Source: Hyaloscypha bicolor E (Eukaryota; Ascomycota; Leotiomycetes; Helotiales; Hyaloscyphaceae). From it: DNA of 64,000 bases. Below, in pieces: positions 22,561 through 37,300 of the stretch. The stretch lies in the NCBI RefSeq assembly GCF_002865645.1, contig NW_020194685.1, positions 186,001 to 250,000 on the forward strand, written 5' to 3'. How positions within the stretch are numbered: position 1 is the stretch's first letter; every line of letters begins with the position of its first letter. The notes below the pieces were generated by a model. That model made no database searches, was not told the DNA's origin, and saw nothing but the letters and a program-made list of their open reading frames with translations. The position numbers were made by a program, and so were the translations under genes.

Positions 22561-25500
22561 ATCCGGATCTATAGTTATATAATAAAAAGCTTAATAAATA
22601 TTTAATTTAATATAAATCTTAGTTTTAGGTAATTAACTTAAAGTTTTATTAATAAATAAAAGAAAATATTAATTCTTTTAAATAATATTAATTAAACGGC
22701 GAAAATTAATATAAAAGTATAAACCTCTATTTACTTTTTATATAAAAAGAACTAGTAAAATAAAGAGAGCTTAACTAGTTTTAATAAAGCCTTTAATTAA
22801 ATTATTTTTTAAGAAATACTTGATTTTTAAAAGCTTTTAAATAGACTATTACTAGAAAGATTAATATCTAATATTCTTAATTTCCTTTAGATCTTTAATC
22901 TAAATTTTATAATTATATAATTTATAAAAAAGAAGAGTATTATATTTCTTAAGTTTTAGGAATAATATTCTTTAAAGCTATTAAAGCTTTATTTCTTCTA
23001 GTTATTAATTCTTTAGGCCAGAAATAGTTTCTTTTTTTTAAGCTTTAAGCTTTTTATTAATCTTATAAATAAAGATTTAATTAATAATATTATTTTCTTT
23101 TTTTAATTATATAATTAAATGTTATAGAAATAAAAATAACTAAATCTAATATTTATTTTTTATTAAATTTTTTCTTTTACTTTTTCGGTTTTTATTTAAA
23201 TATTATTTTTTAATTAGGCTATAAAAGCTTCTTTTCTATAGTCTTATATAATTTCTTCTAATTAGTTTAAAAAAAGAAAATTATTTAAAAATAATAGATT
23301 TCCAGAAATAGCTTATAATAAAACCTCGTTAATTAATATCTTTTTAATACTTTTTTATTAGGTTATTTCTCTAGTTATTACTAAAAAAATATTAATAATA
23401 TAATTCAATTATATAAATCTGGATTTATTTTTTAAATTTTTTTAAATTTTAGTTATATAAGCCTATATTTTCTATAATTGACTAGAATATTAATATATAT
23501 AATTTATTTTCTATTAATAATAATATTATAATTTCTAAAATTTAGAATAATTATAAATATATTAATATTTTATTTATTAATTAGAAATAAAACTTTTATA
23601 TATTTCTTAGTAAATTTAGCTAGCTTTTTATTAAAACTATATATAATATAGAATAAAAAAAGGTTATAGTTATATTTCTAAGAATTACTTTATAAACTAA
23701 ATAAGGTTTATATTAATAAAAGTATAATTATTAGCTTTAATATTAATAAAGGAAAAAAACTTAATTTTTAATTTATTTATACTAATAATATAGAATATTA
23801 TAAGAGTATTCTTTTTTATTAAATAAATTAAGTTAATTTTTATTAAATCTATATTATAAGCCCCTAAAATAGAGACTTATTTTAAGAGTACTTGTTTTCT
23901 AGTTCTATATTAGAATTAGAGCCTGAATTCTTAAAAGATTTTATTAGAATAAAAACTAAATATTATAGTAAAATAAAAACTAAGTCTGGCTTAATTCTAG
24001 AAAAGCTACTTTAATTTCTTTATTATATTTAACCAAATAATAATAAGTATTATAACTAAACTTATTATAGTTATAATATTTAATAATTAAGAAATCTTCA
24101 ATTTTTATAAAATATTATTTATATTTATAAAAAATTATATATTTAATAAAAATATTTAATATAGGCTTTTTAATTTCCTTTTTAAGAATATATTTATTAG
24201 AAATATGGGAAAATATAATACTAAAAATAAACTTTATTAAAATAGTTTCTATTTTTTTATACTTTTTAATCTTTTTATATATAGCCTTAATTTACTAATT
24301 ATTAGTAATATAATACTAAATAAAGTAAGTAATATTAATAAAAGAATTATTATAATATATATATACTAATTTCTAGAGCTTTAATAAAAGCTTTTTATTT
24401 AATTTATATTTAATATCTTAAAAACTAATATTATCTTTTATAAATAATTATAAGAAAAAAATATAGAATTTCTAAAATATTTAATTAGAATATATTTAAA
24501 GTTTATTAAAATTATAGTAAGAATTTTATATTTTATTAGAATTAAAATATAGTTTTTTTAGATATAAATATAATTTTAAAAGCTAATAATACTAATTTGA
24601 ACTATTTTTATTTATATAAGAATTAGTTAGAATAAGAATATTATTTATAAATTTACTAGAAATATAAATAATCTTAAGATTTTTTAAAAATATAAATTAG
24701 TATTTTCTTATAGCTTATTCTTAATTTGAATTAGCTAGTTATTAAAAATAATATAATTTCTAGTAAAGAGAATTAGATCTAGAAGCTTAATAATTCTAGT
24801 ATTTTTAAAAGAAATATAAAATATAAGAAATCCTAAATAGAAATAAATAGAAAATAGTTTGAGATTCTTTAGAAAAGAATTTAAAATAGCCAGAATTATA
24901 GAAATAATAAAAGTAAATAAATTAGAAATAGTTAAAGCTATTATAAATTAATTTATTATAGTTATATAATATATAATACTTTTTTGAATTTAGTATTATA
25001 AAGCTTAATATTCTTAAGAATAGCTTTATTATAGCTATAGATATTTTTATATAAAAGAGTTTTATAAATATTTTTCTAATAGCTTTTTATAATAATATTA
25101 ATATTTAAGAATAAAATATTAAGCTTTTTAGTTTATTTATATAACTTTCTAGTAATAATATAATTATTAGTTTTTAGAAGCTTTAAAATAAAAATAAAGA
25201 ATTCTATTTCTATAGATTTATTTATGAATTTTCTAGAAATACTAATAAGATATTTAGTTTAAAAAAAGCTATTAATAAAATAACCTAAATTAATAAAAAC
25301 TTTAAAAATCTTAATAGAAATTAATATAGTTTCCAGTTATATAATATTCTGGAAAATTAATTTATTATATTTTTTCTTTATTATATTTTTTTTATTATAT
25401 TTTTTTCTAATAGTTTTATTACTAATATATATATATAAGGCTTATAAAGTTATAAAATAAGGCTTGAGAATAATAATTAGATTATTAGTTTATAGATATC

Positions 25501-25774
25501 TATTATTCTAGAATTTAATTAAAGAATAGCCTTTATATAAAGTTATTAATTTTCGTGATTTTCGAAGAAATTTCTAATATATTACTAATATATATTTATA
25601 AAAATATAAATATCTAATTTCTTTAAAAGTTCTAAAGCTTTTTATTTTTATTATTCTAGAATCTATTACTCGTATTTCTAAAGTTCTATTATTTTAATAA
25701 TACTTATATTTCTAATAGTTCTAAATTAGTTTATTTAAAATCCTTTATAAAATTAAAAAAAAAGTTTTAAATAT

Positions 25775-26046
25775 TATTATAAGTATAATATTTAGAGTTT
25801 AAAAAGCAAAATAGAAGATTTCTTATAGAGATAATTTAAAGCTAAAAAAGAGAAAACTAGAATATAAAAAACTATAAAGAAATTTATATATTTTATATTA
25901 TACTAGTTTTAAGATAACTTAGTCTTTTAAATATTTCTAATATATTTCAAGTATATTTCTCTAGCTAGGCGGCTATATTATATATATCTAAGAGGCATTT
26001 AAATATCTAGTTAAATATTTGAGTATTTAATAAATTATAATAATAA
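25775..26046 (-). repeat. Gypsy LTR-like copy 3 (right)
   Basis: About 272 bp, start TATTATAAGTATAATATTTAGAG, direct repeat of 18765-19041. As the 5' LTR of a minus-strand element it would contain the promoter; none is recognisable after RIP. Confidence 0.6.
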
Positions 26047-26190
26047 CTTTTTAAATATTTATTAAATATTATACTTTTTATTTAAATTACTATATAATTT
26101 CTTTAAATAAATATATAATTCTTTAATAATTTCATATATATATTAGCTATTTTAATTTAAGTTAAAAAATTAATATAAAAATATAATTAC

Positions 26191-26492
26191 TATAGTATAG
26201 CAGGCTATATTTATTAAAAATCATATTATTTTAGCGATTTTGAGATTTAGGTTATATAATAAAGGCCATAGCTTTTTATATATAACTTGCGGAAATCATA
26301 TAAAAGAGCTAGTTTTTCTATAGACTTAGAGAATAATCCTTTATAAGTATTTAATTAATTAAGCTTTTATATACTATATACTATTTATACTTTATTATTT
26401 ATACTTTTAATTTATTATTTTACTATTAAGTTACGTTTTATACTCTAGTATACTTTATATGGGTTTTTATCTTATTATAGTTTCCCTTTTAT
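26191..26492 (+). repeat. 5' LTR of the giant gypsy element
   Basis: 302 bp. Matches 46755-47042 with mostly C/T and G/A differences and one short extra stretch (around CTTTATTATTTATACTT). Confidence 0.85.
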
Positions 26493-26499
26493 ATATTTT

Positions 26500-29400
26500 A
26501 TAGTAAGTAATACAGGAAAGATAGAAACTTTATAATTAAGGTAATATTCTTATAAAGTTCTAAGAGATATCTATAAGGCAGATTATTAGCTTAGTAAGTT
26601 AGGAAAGAAAAGGGCTATTTTAATACCTTAAGCCTAAGGCCAAAATATTAAGGATATATAAGTATTAATTTTAGTATCTTATATTAATTTCTAATATATC
26701 TAGTAACTTAGATATAAGTTAGCCACAAAATATAATTACTAGTATAATATATAGGGATAATAGAAATAGAGGCTAATTATAGAAAAAAAAGAAGCAAAGA
26801 AAATAAAATAAGAAAAATTATACTAAGAAAATATAAGTTAGACCTTAATTAGAAATAGACTTTAGTATTCGGAAATAAAGTTATATTATTAATTTATATA
26901 TTATTTTTAGTTATAGTAAAAACCGGAATAGAGATAGTATTAGTTTTAGTAAAAAAGCTTATTTCTAAGTCCGGAAAAGATATCTAAAAGAAAAAATATC
27001 TTTAATTTTAAATAAAATAATAAATATAAATTCGAAATAAGAATTAAAAAGAAATTAGAAATAAGAAATTATATAAATAAACTAGAAAAGCTTCTAGAAA
27101 AAAGAATAGATACTAAGTAAAGAAATAAAAGAGAATTTAGAAAAGTCAGAAAAATTAGTAAAATTATATTTATTATTTTTATTATTACCTTTAATAATAT
27201 TAATAAGTATATCTAGTTTAGTAAAATTAAGGGAAAATACTATAGGTATTAAGCTAAAGAAATAGGAAAAAGAGTATAAATAATAGAAATAAGACTAGAA
27301 AAGCTATTACCTTATTACTACTAATACTAAAACTTGAATCTTAACTATATCTATTATTATTAACTAGTTTTTTCCTAATTCCGGTTCCCAAATTAAAAGA
27401 TATATTTAAATAAGAAGTTAGTTCTTTAGGAATCTTATTAGTAGAAGTTTCAGGTATAGAAACTTTATAAATAATTATAGAGGAAATTATTAAGATTAAT
27501 ATAATTAAGAATAAGTATATACTAGTACCGGATTTAAATCTATTACTTATAAGAGCTCCTGAAGTACTATAACTTCAAGGAAATAATATCTTTATATTCT
27601 TGAAATAGTATATAAATATATATAAGAACTATTATATTTCTAATAATACTAAAAGAGAAAGAATTATCTATTATATTTCTTCTATTTATAAGAATTAGAT
27701 TAAGGCTATACCGGAGTACTATACTAATAACTCAGGAAATTACTAGGAAATTAAGTTCTTTAAAGCCTTATTAAAGAAATTCTGAGAATATAACTAGGAA
27801 ATACTTAAAATTAGCTATAACTTTCTTAATTAGATTATTATATAAGCCTAGAATAGAGAAATCTCTTTCAAGTCTTATATTAATATATTTAATAAAATAT
27901 TAAAGAAGTTACTAAAAAGGAAAGAAATAAATAAAATTACTTAGTACTAAGAATTTATAAGAGAATTATCTATTCTAGTAAAAGATTATATTCTTAAGAA
28001 TACGAATTTCGAGCCTATAAATATTTTTACTTATAAATATAATAAGATATATAAGAAAGAAATAATATTCTATTAGTATAAAGAAAAGAAATACTATTTT
28101 AATATTACTAATAATCTAGATATATCCAGATTTAGATAAGAATACTTAGATATAATAGTCTATAATATAGTTTCTAAATTAGAAAATAATTATTCTTTAC
28201 TAGTTTCTCTTATTATATTTCCTAAAGCTACTATAAGTATAAATAAGAAAAGAATCTAGCCTATAGCTAATTATATAAAACTTACTAAAAGTAGTAAACC
28301 TAAAAGAAATAATATTAACTAGCTAGTAAGAAGCCTAAAAAAACTATTTATTATTATTATAACTTAAGAGAACCTATAAAAATAACTTAATATAGCTACT
28401 ATTATAATTCGGGAGAATATCTATAGCCTACTTATATAACCTAGTTAACTATAATAAGTATAATAGTATTAATAACCTAGTAAGTATAATTTGAATCTTT
28501 AGGGAAAATATACTAGAAGTTATAGTAAAGAATATAGAAAATACTATAGTAGCTATAATAGTCGAGCTAGAATAAGTAAAGAATTTAGATAATTATATTC
28601 TAGAGGAAATTAGTCTCAAGTATAATCAGAAATTATTATTCAAGTTAATATAGCCTATAGTATAAACCTAGAACCGAGAGAATAAATTTGCTATAGGTAC
28701 TATAATAGGAATAAGAATAATAATATAAATCCAGAATATATCTATATTTCTTGGTTCTATTACTTACTAATAAAAGAACTTATAAATTATAAATATACTT
28801 ATTAATTTAATAGAAGATAATATAAAGAGCTATTTAAGCCTAGATAGAAAAGTATTTCCTTTTTTCTTACTAGTAAGTACTAGTAATTTAACTAAATTAT
28901 TTCCTAAGTTCGAGGAAGAGAATTTGACTATAACTTAAATATTTAACCTAAAAATATCTAGAGATTAATAGGAGATATCTAGTTTACTAGATAAGAAAAA
29001 AAAAGGAAACTAGCTAATTAGGATTTATATATAAAAGCAAGCAAGTTATATCTAGGGAATCTAAATAGCCGCTTTGCCTTAGAGGAAATTATATTAGAAT
29101 TACTAATATTTTAGGTTCTGGAATTAATAAATAATATTAAGATTTAGCTATAAATAGCCTTTCTATTAATATTATAATAGATTTCTTATTAAGGAAAAAG
29201 AGAAAAGAAGTAGAAATAATTAAAGAGGTTTTCCGAAAATAAGCTAGAGTAAAAGAAAAGCTATCTTATATAAGAGGCCAGAAGAATATTATTCCAAGAA
29301 GTAATAGATAAGGAAATAGCCTAGCTAAGAATATAAATATTAATATTTCCGGAAATAAATAAAATGAATTAGAAATCTAGTATATTCTTAATTATAATAA

Positions 29401-32400
29401 GTATAAGATTTCTAAAGTTAATAATATTTTAATAAGATTACTAAAGAAAGTAATTATTTTATTTCTAAGAACTTAGAAAGAAATAAGAATACTTATTAAT
29501 ATTTTAAAAATACTAGATCTAGCTATTATATTTTAGAACTAATAAGTTAAAAATAATACTTCCTATTTTATTATCTTATAAATAGGAAATACTATTATAT
29601 TAAATATAGTTAGATATACTAGAAGATCTATAAAGCTAGCGGCTATAGCTCATATAATAAATAGAATATTTAAGGAATTAGAAATACTAGTTCAGGTATC
29701 TAATACTAATAGAATTATTTAATTTAAAAGTAATAGTATTAATATTCGGATATTACTAGCTTATAAATATATTATATAATTTTGATATTTCCGATTTGTA
29801 TTTCGAGAACCTTAAGGAAGTATTAAATATAAAGAAATAATTAATACTAGAGCTAAAGTTAATATTTTCCCCGAAAAGATTTCTAGAAATATTAGTAAAA
29901 TAGTATATAATATTATAGATTATTAAATATCTATTATTATTAGGATAGAATTTGGATTTACAGAAATAGTAAAGCTTAGAGCTAAGGTTATAGATAGAGT
30001 AGAATATAAAAATATATTTTTCCTAGTTAAAGAAGCTCTAAAAATCTTACTTAATTAATTATTCTTAGTAAAGATAAAAATAAATATTATATATAGGAAT
30101 AATAGTTTATAGAATAGAAGATTTACTAATTCCAAAAATGACTAGAATACTTATACTATTATAATTATTCTATTTTTAAAGAATACCGGGAAATAGAAGA
30201 AAGTAATAATTTAGGAATATTAAGCTCCTAGAATTAAGGAATTAAGTAATACGGAATAGGAAACTAAAGGTAAAGAGGAAAAATAAAGCCTAATATTAGA
30301 GGAAATAAGAAAATGCCGGGATTTCTTATAGATTTTTTTATTTTGGGTTTAGGAATTTAGGAAATTAATAATATTTTTAGAGAAACTAAAATAGAAAAGA
30401 CTCTAATTAGAGTATTATTAAGAATAATTCCGGAATTAATAGAAAAAGAAGTAAAAAAAGTATTAAGTAAAAATATTTCTAAAGAAAAGATAGAATAGTA
30501 TTTCCTAATAATAAAGAAATATATTCCCGAAGCTAAGAAATATGGAATCTAAAACTAGAAAGAATTCTGGAATATATAAGAGCTTAAGGAAAGTATATTA
30601 AAATACCAGACAAAAAGGTACTCTTTATACCTAACTAGGAAAGAGCTAAGTAAGAAAGTTATAAATTCCGGAAATTAGAAAAAAAAGAGTACTAGAGAAA
30701 ATAGCTATAGCTTTTAAAGAAAAAAATAATAACTATAGTTTATTTCTAGTTACGAGAATATATAAAATAAAGAATAAGAAGATTTAACTAGTAAATACTA
30801 ATAATAGAACTAGAAAAGGCCCTAGTAAATGTCTAAACTAGTTTAAAAGATTCAAAACTAGAAAATACTTATAAAAGCATATTAGGAAATATAAGAACTA
30901 CTTTTTACTAAAAATATTAGCTATTTTAAGAGATTTATAACTTATTTTAGAATGCCTTAAATAATTAGATATTAGTAACTAGTTCTAGAAAAAGAAACTA
31001 GCTATATTCCGAGAATTAATAATTAATTAAAAAAGTATAATTATATTTAATTAGAAAGAAGTAGAAAAGGTTTATAAGAATATTAGCTTACCTATTCTAA
31101 TTAAAACTATTAAGTATAAGGCCTAATAAGAAAAGAATTTCTTATATTCTAAAGCTCTAGTACTAGTAATAGTAAAAATACTATTAGAATACCTAAATTA
31201 TAAAGTTCTTAAGAAATATAATAAATCTTACTAAAATCCATAGTTTTTAGTTATAAAGAAGGTTACTAGGACTTATAGACTAATTAATACTAATATAAAA
31301 ATAAATTCAGTAATTCTATAAGATACTAATCTATTTCTATTTACTAATAAGATCTCGGAGAAATTTACTAGATATATTTATATCTTTTTAATTAATTTCT
31401 TTTCCGGATATAATTAACTTATACTAGATACTTATAATAGAGATTTAACTATATTTATAATACCTCTAGGGCTATTAAGAATAATTATACTACTTTAGGA
31501 AGCTACTAATTCTATTATATAATTTATATAAGTTATTATAATTATTCTAGAGAATCTATTTCCTAAAATCGCTATACTATTTATTAATAATATTAGAGTT
31601 AAGGGACCTTATATAAACTATAATAGGCAGCTTATTTTACCTGAAATTTGGTATTTTATATTTAAATATCTTTAAAACTTAGATATAACCTTAGATAAAG
31701 TTAAATAAGCTAGAGCTAGTATTAGGGAAAAATCATAGTTCTATTATAATAGTATAATTATTATTAGCTTTATTTATAAAGTATTTAGAAGAAGCCTTTT
31801 AAGCTCAGGAATTACTAAGATCTTAAAATAGAAATATTATAATAGTATAACTAAAGATAAGGTATTTATTAGAATTATTTAGAATTATTATTTACTACTA
31901 TATTTGAATTAAAGGTTTTATAATTATTACTAAATCCATTTACTATTTAATAAGGAAAGATATAATATAGAACTAGAATAATAATAAAAGTAAGCTATAT
32001 AAATTCTTTAAGAAAAGCTTATTACTATTCTAATATTTTATAAGTTATATTATAATTTATTAAAAGATTAAGGAATAATTATATTAGTAATAGATACTAG
32101 CCTAGATAAATAGGGCAGAACTCTTAATTAATATAATAATAAAGGGAAAAAGAAAGTTATATAATATAAGTCTGGAATCTGAAATAATACTAAATAAAAA
32201 TATAATATTACTAAGAGAGAATACCAAAGGCTAGTAAAGTATTTATAGAAAGTATAATTCTAGCTATATAGAATTTATTTTATTTTTAAACTAGATACTA
32301 ATACGCTCGTTATATAGCTAAGTAAAGCGGCTACAGATCTTCCTAGAGCTCTAGTTACTTGCTAGCTAGTATGAATTTAACTATTTGACTTTAAAGTCAA

Positions 32401-32536
32401 GTATATTAAAGGAACTAAGTATACTATTACTAATAGACTATTAAGATATTTATTATAAGAAGGTAATACCAAAAATAACGAGAATATTAATAAATAATTA
32501 GTAATAGAACTTAATACTATTAAAATAGTACTTATT
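26500..32536 (+). pseudogene. Giant gypsy element: Gag, protease and RT fossil
   Basis: Plus-strand reading frames are purine-rich with frequent TAG/TAA at Gln/Trp positions. The protease region lies near 29850-30060: an NTRAKVNIFPE segment where DTGAEVN-type is expected (Asp to Asn, Gly to Arg, Glu to Lys, all G-to-A), ending in an FFLVKEAPKILLN segment. RT at about 31240-31900 shows an NFFSGYNQL segment, IPLGLLRI, and a catalytic box FINNIRVKGP in place of FLDDI.VKGP (31579-31611). That box belongs to a distinct fungal gypsy lineage different from the nested element. The frame runs to the insertion point at 32536 in the RNase H-integrase linker. Confidence 0.75.
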
Positions 32537-32834
32537 TGTAATGTGTATAGGGTTACACGTGACTTAAGAGCATATAACGAACCTCGGATATTGCGGGTAT
32601 TAATCAGGGAGTTCGGCGGCCCTTTAATACTATAACTAACCACTATTTATATTATATATATTAGGCTTATAAATTACTAATTATATATATGCTATCGGGG
32701 CCTCCTATTTAGAGGGGGCTTCCCTGGACCTTATAGGAGGGACAGAGATTAGTTCTATACTGAATTTAATACTATGGTTTTATAATATACTAATTTATTC
32801 TATTATCTTATTACCTACTAATAAATACCTTATA
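32537..32834 (+). repeat. 5' LTR of the nested gypsy element
   Basis: 298 bp, TGTAATGTG... to ...CTTATA. It retains GC-rich blocks (TCGGGGCCTCC, AGTTCGGCGGCCC) identical in the partner LTR. Differences between the two LTRs are transitions at CpA/TpG, and different sites are hit in each copy. Confidence 0.93.
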
Positions 32835-32878
32835 AGCTAATCTCTCTATCCTCAAAGAAGGTAGTTCAATAAGTAATT

Positions 32879-34335
32879 ATGTCTCGAAATCTGCGAAATA
32901 TATAACCCCTTACTAAAGCTATTCCTATAGAGGAAGTCGACCAGATTAACCCTAATATGGGTAATAGCGAAGGCTCGTCTAATACTTTTAACGGGACCCC
33001 TCAGGAGCTTCCGAGAGCCAGTAATAATAACGGAAATAATCCCGGTAATAATTAAGACGCCGAGATTAATACCCGAGTTACTACCGCCCAAGCTATAAAA
33101 TAGGGCTTATATACTAAAGTCAAAGCGCTCTAATAAAAGCAAGAATTAGTGGATATAATTAACTAATATATCCTATAATTAGAGTAATATAAGGGTATCT
33201 TTAGGGATATCTTGCGGTTTACTATATCTTATAGAAACTCTATTTATAAGTTTACCCCCTCTTCCTCGGTAATTCCTACTAGGGAACTTCCTGAAATAGG
33301 GTTAGAACCCATTCCCTTTCCTAATATAATAAGCTTTAAGAATAATCTTAATACTATTCGTTAGGAGCTACTATATAATATCCTAAAAATGTATTTGGAC
33401 TAAGAGAAGCTTCTTAAGGTCCGGATACCTGACTTATATTATAGAAAGTCCCTTAAGGAATAGAGAATATTTATATCTTTCTGGGAGGCAGTTTTTAGGA
33501 CCTAATCTTGAACTTATAATAGATACTTTTTTAGAGTTAACTCTACTACAAGTACCCTTAGGAATAAATCTTATAATACTTGGGAAGCTATAATAAAGTA
33601 AAGCCCACTATTATATAAGGTCTATTAGGAGCGATTCAAGGCCTACTTAGCTAATATACTCTAAGCATTTTAAACCCGTTAATAAGACGCCTTTAAGAAG
33701 CTCCAAGATCTTTATTAAAAGAATAGTAAGATAGTTACCGAGTTATATACTCGGATAATTAGTCTCGAAGTTAACTAGGACCTATGCCCTGAGCGGGACC
33801 GGATCCGGACTCTTAATACTGCTTTATCTAACTATAAGACTTATTAGATACTTATATTTATTTTCTTAGGAGATAAGGCAGTATCTATTTCTGAGTAGCT
33901 TGAGAAAGCTCAGAAAGCAGAATATACTACTTATCCCAAATTAAGGAAAGTAAAGGCGGGGGAGTCTAGTAAGGGTAATTCTACTTCCAAGAACTCTAAC
34001 TTAGTGAATTCTGATTTATAAGGCCATTGAAAAAGGAAGAATAAGTTCCGAAAATCACATAAGAAACCTTTAGGTAGTGCTTTGGCTTCTTTAAGGCCTT
34101 AATAGAGTACTAGTTCTACTTTAGGTATAGTTTATTAGACTTATAGATAGAAAGGATATTTCTTAGGAAGTATAAAATATTCCAAGTATACTAAATAGGC
34201 TTGGCAGAACCCTAATAAGGCCAAAACTATAGAAGAGTCAAGGCGTCTATAGAAGCAGGTTAATGCCATTACTATAGAAAAGTACTTTAGAGGAGATTCT
34301 TCTAAGGAATAGGGAAAAGGAAAGGCCAAATCTTA
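32879..34335 (+). pseudogene. Nested gypsy element: Gag fossil
   Basis: A frame opens with ATG at 32879 (MSRNLRNI) and continues about 480 codons to a TAA at about 34335, interrupted by TAA/TAG at Gln/Trp positions. An acidic, Asn-rich N-terminal part is followed by a typical Gag segment (LPEIGLEPIPFP), and the C-terminal part is very Lys-rich. No intact zinc knuckle is visible. The short ATG-started minus-strand frame at 32852-33091 is the complement of this coding sequence. Confidence 0.75.
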
Positions 34336-34339
34336 AATA

Positions 34340-37300
34340 TTAATAATTTTGGCTATAATAAAAAAGATATATTACTTTATATAACTATTCAAGCAAGATT
34401 AATATAGCCAGAAGTAAGTACCTCAGAGGTATATAGCAGACTCAGTAATACCGGATTAGACTATAACTTCCTTAATAATAATTAGGTTTAAAGCCAGGGC
34501 TTTATTACCTTAGCTAAGTATAACCAAGAGTTTATAACCTTTTATAGGAATAGATTTAAGGTCTATTAAGCCTATAATCTTAAGGTATTTATTACGGATA
34601 ATTATAATAAGATATATTCTTTTAAGCTCCGGTTCTATAGGTATAAGAATATTAGCTTTTATAGCCTTGTTTTTGGTATGGAATTTTATAAAGTAACCCT
34701 TATATAATATATAGATTATATTAAGAAATAATAGATATATGTATTTATATAGCCTAATAATATTAAGATCCTAATACTAAAAGAATTCGGTAAGAAGCTT
34801 AACTAGTACCCTAAGCTAGTACCTCAAGTCTTATTCTTAACTAAAAGCGAATATAACTATCCTAGATAGTAGGCTTTATATATTTGTAATAATTACTAGG
34901 TCTCTATTTTATTATATGGTTCTAGTAATACTAAATAGGAGTTTTTAATACGGTAAATTAATATCTTCCGGAAAGGGGCCTCAGAAATGCCTATTTATCT
35001 CCGGAATAATGAATATAAAGACTTCTTAGAGGTTTTTGACCCTAATAAAGCTTCGGAACTTCCTAATCTTGGCGGTATTAAATACTCTATTAATATAGAT
35101 AGTATAGTCCCGTACGGGCCTTTATATAATCTGTCGGAGATCTAACTAGAAGTATTATATCTATATTTACAGGATATACTTTATAAATATTAGATAAGGC
35201 CTAGTAAAAGCCCTATAGGAGCGCCTATTCTTTTTGTCTCTAAGAAGGATAAAGGGCTATGCCTTTATATTAATTATTATAGATTTAATTAAGTTACGAT
35301 TAAGAATTAGTATTCGCTTTCTCTTATTAATAAGACCCTTAACCGGCTCCGAGAAGCCAAGATCTTTATAAAGCTAGATCTTAAAAATATATATTATCAG
35401 GTAAGAATTTATAAAGAATATGAGTAGAAGACGGCTTTTAGGACCTATTATGGCTATTTTAAATATCTTATAATGCCTTTTGGGCTAGCTAATATACTAG
35501 CCATATTTCAAGTATATATTAATACTATACTTATAGGGCTTCTAGACTATTTCATAGTTATTTATTTAAATAATATTCTTATTTATTCCCGAAATAAAGG
35601 TAAATACTATAATTATATCCGCCAGGTACTTACTAGGCTATATAAAAATAACCTATTTTATAAACTTAGTAAATACGAGTTTAATATTAAGGAAGTCGAA
35701 TTTCTGGGCTTCCTTATTAGAATAGAAGATATTTATACGGATCCTAAACAGGTCTATAATATTATTAAATAACCAGAACTAGAATTATTTTATAATATTC
35801 AAGTATTTCTTGGATTTACTAATTTCTATTATAGGTTTATCTACTATTACTCTCAGGTAACCATAGGCTTAATAGATCTCTTAAAAGAAATAGAAAAGGG
35901 CCGGAAATCCGGTTCCTTTATATGGATAGATAAAGCGGCTAAAAGCTTTAAGACTTTAAAAAAAGCTTTTACTATAATACCTGTCCTAGTCTATTTTGAT
36001 CCTTCTAAGAAGATTTGTATTAAAACTAATATATCAAAATTCGTAATTATTAGTACTATTTTATAATAAGTTAATTCTAGTAATAGCCCGAAAAAATACT
36101 AGTATCTAGTAATATTCTAGTTCCGGAAACTCTCTAGAGCCAAATATAACTATAGTACCTATAATAGGAAGCTGCTTGTAATTATTAAAGCCTTTAAGTA
36201 TTAGTACTATTACCTTAAAGGGTCCAGGTTTATAATCGAGGTTATTATAGACTATAATAACCTCTAATACTTTATAGAAATAAAGTATCTAGAGAGTAAT
36301 TAAGTATATTAGGCAATATACCTTATAATATATAATTTTAATATTATTTATTATAGAGGTACCTTAAACCCAGTAGACGGACCTAGCAGAAGACCTAATT
36401 ATAAAGAAAGTCCTATTAATATAACTTGGCTTCCGATTTTTTAGAATAAGCTAAAGGGAGCTTTTATAGTTATAATTCAGAGATCCTTATAAATATCTAA
36501 AAAGTTCCCTCTTTGGAATAAGTATTATTTAATACTTATTATATTTATAGTAGCTAAGAAGAAATATTTACTATAAGACGAGTAGATAGATTATCTTATA
36601 GGTTCCTTGACTATAGAATTAGTTAAGAAGCAAGGTATAAAGAGATGCCTTAAAGGCTCTGCTACTATAGCTAAGGTAATAGGGGTATCTATAACCGTAT
36701 TACTTAATAGAACCAAAGACTTTTCAGTTCCCCGAGTTTTTAAATTAGATAGTTATAAATACCTAATTCCCTATATATAGATATATATGGCTACTAAAAG
36801 AGCTATAATACTGGCCTCTCTATCTAAATCTCTTCTGAATATTATCCAGGTGGCTCAGAGAAATAATTCTTGATATTAGAATATTATAAAACAAAGGCTT
36901 AGTAAGAAAAATACTAAGGGAAAAGAAATCTGGAAAAATAATTCGGGCCTATTCAGGTATTATTTAAGAATTATTATACCTAATAATCCCGCTTTATATT
37001 AAGAAGTTATAAAGCTTTATTATAATAACCTAATAGCTAGATACTATAGAATAGAGAAGACTCTCGAGCTTCTTAGAAGATCTTAGTATTAGGAGAATAT
37101 AGAAGGAGATATTTATAATTATTATCGAGAATATAATATCTGCCAGAAAGTTAAGATAAAGAGGTATTTGCTATATAGTCTGCTTAGTAGTTTATTATAG
37201 CCTGAGAAACCTTGGGATAAGATCTCTATAGATTTTATTATAGGTCTACCGCTATATAAGAACCCGGCAGGAGATTCCGATTTTAATATAATCCTTATAG

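Larger units (their letters stand above)
18765..26046 (-). mobile_element. RIP-degraded Ty3/gypsy element (minus strand)
   Basis: LTR-like direct repeats begin TATTATAA at 18765 and 25775, share about 270 bp (blocks such as TTCAAGTATATTT, GAGTAT and AATAAATTATAAT), and bracket about 7.3 kb. A third, more divergent copy (19036-19272) follows the left one in tandem. Between them the minus strand carries a gypsy-type RT at about 22560-22200. Heavy RIP has removed all long frames. The exact boundaries and the reason for the doubled left LTR are uncertain. Confidence 0.65.

Noticed and set aside
32377..33091. Minus-strand frames at 32377-32643 and 32852-33091
   Set aside because: Complements of the nested LTR and of its Gag reading frame; hydrophobic content comes from A+T bias.
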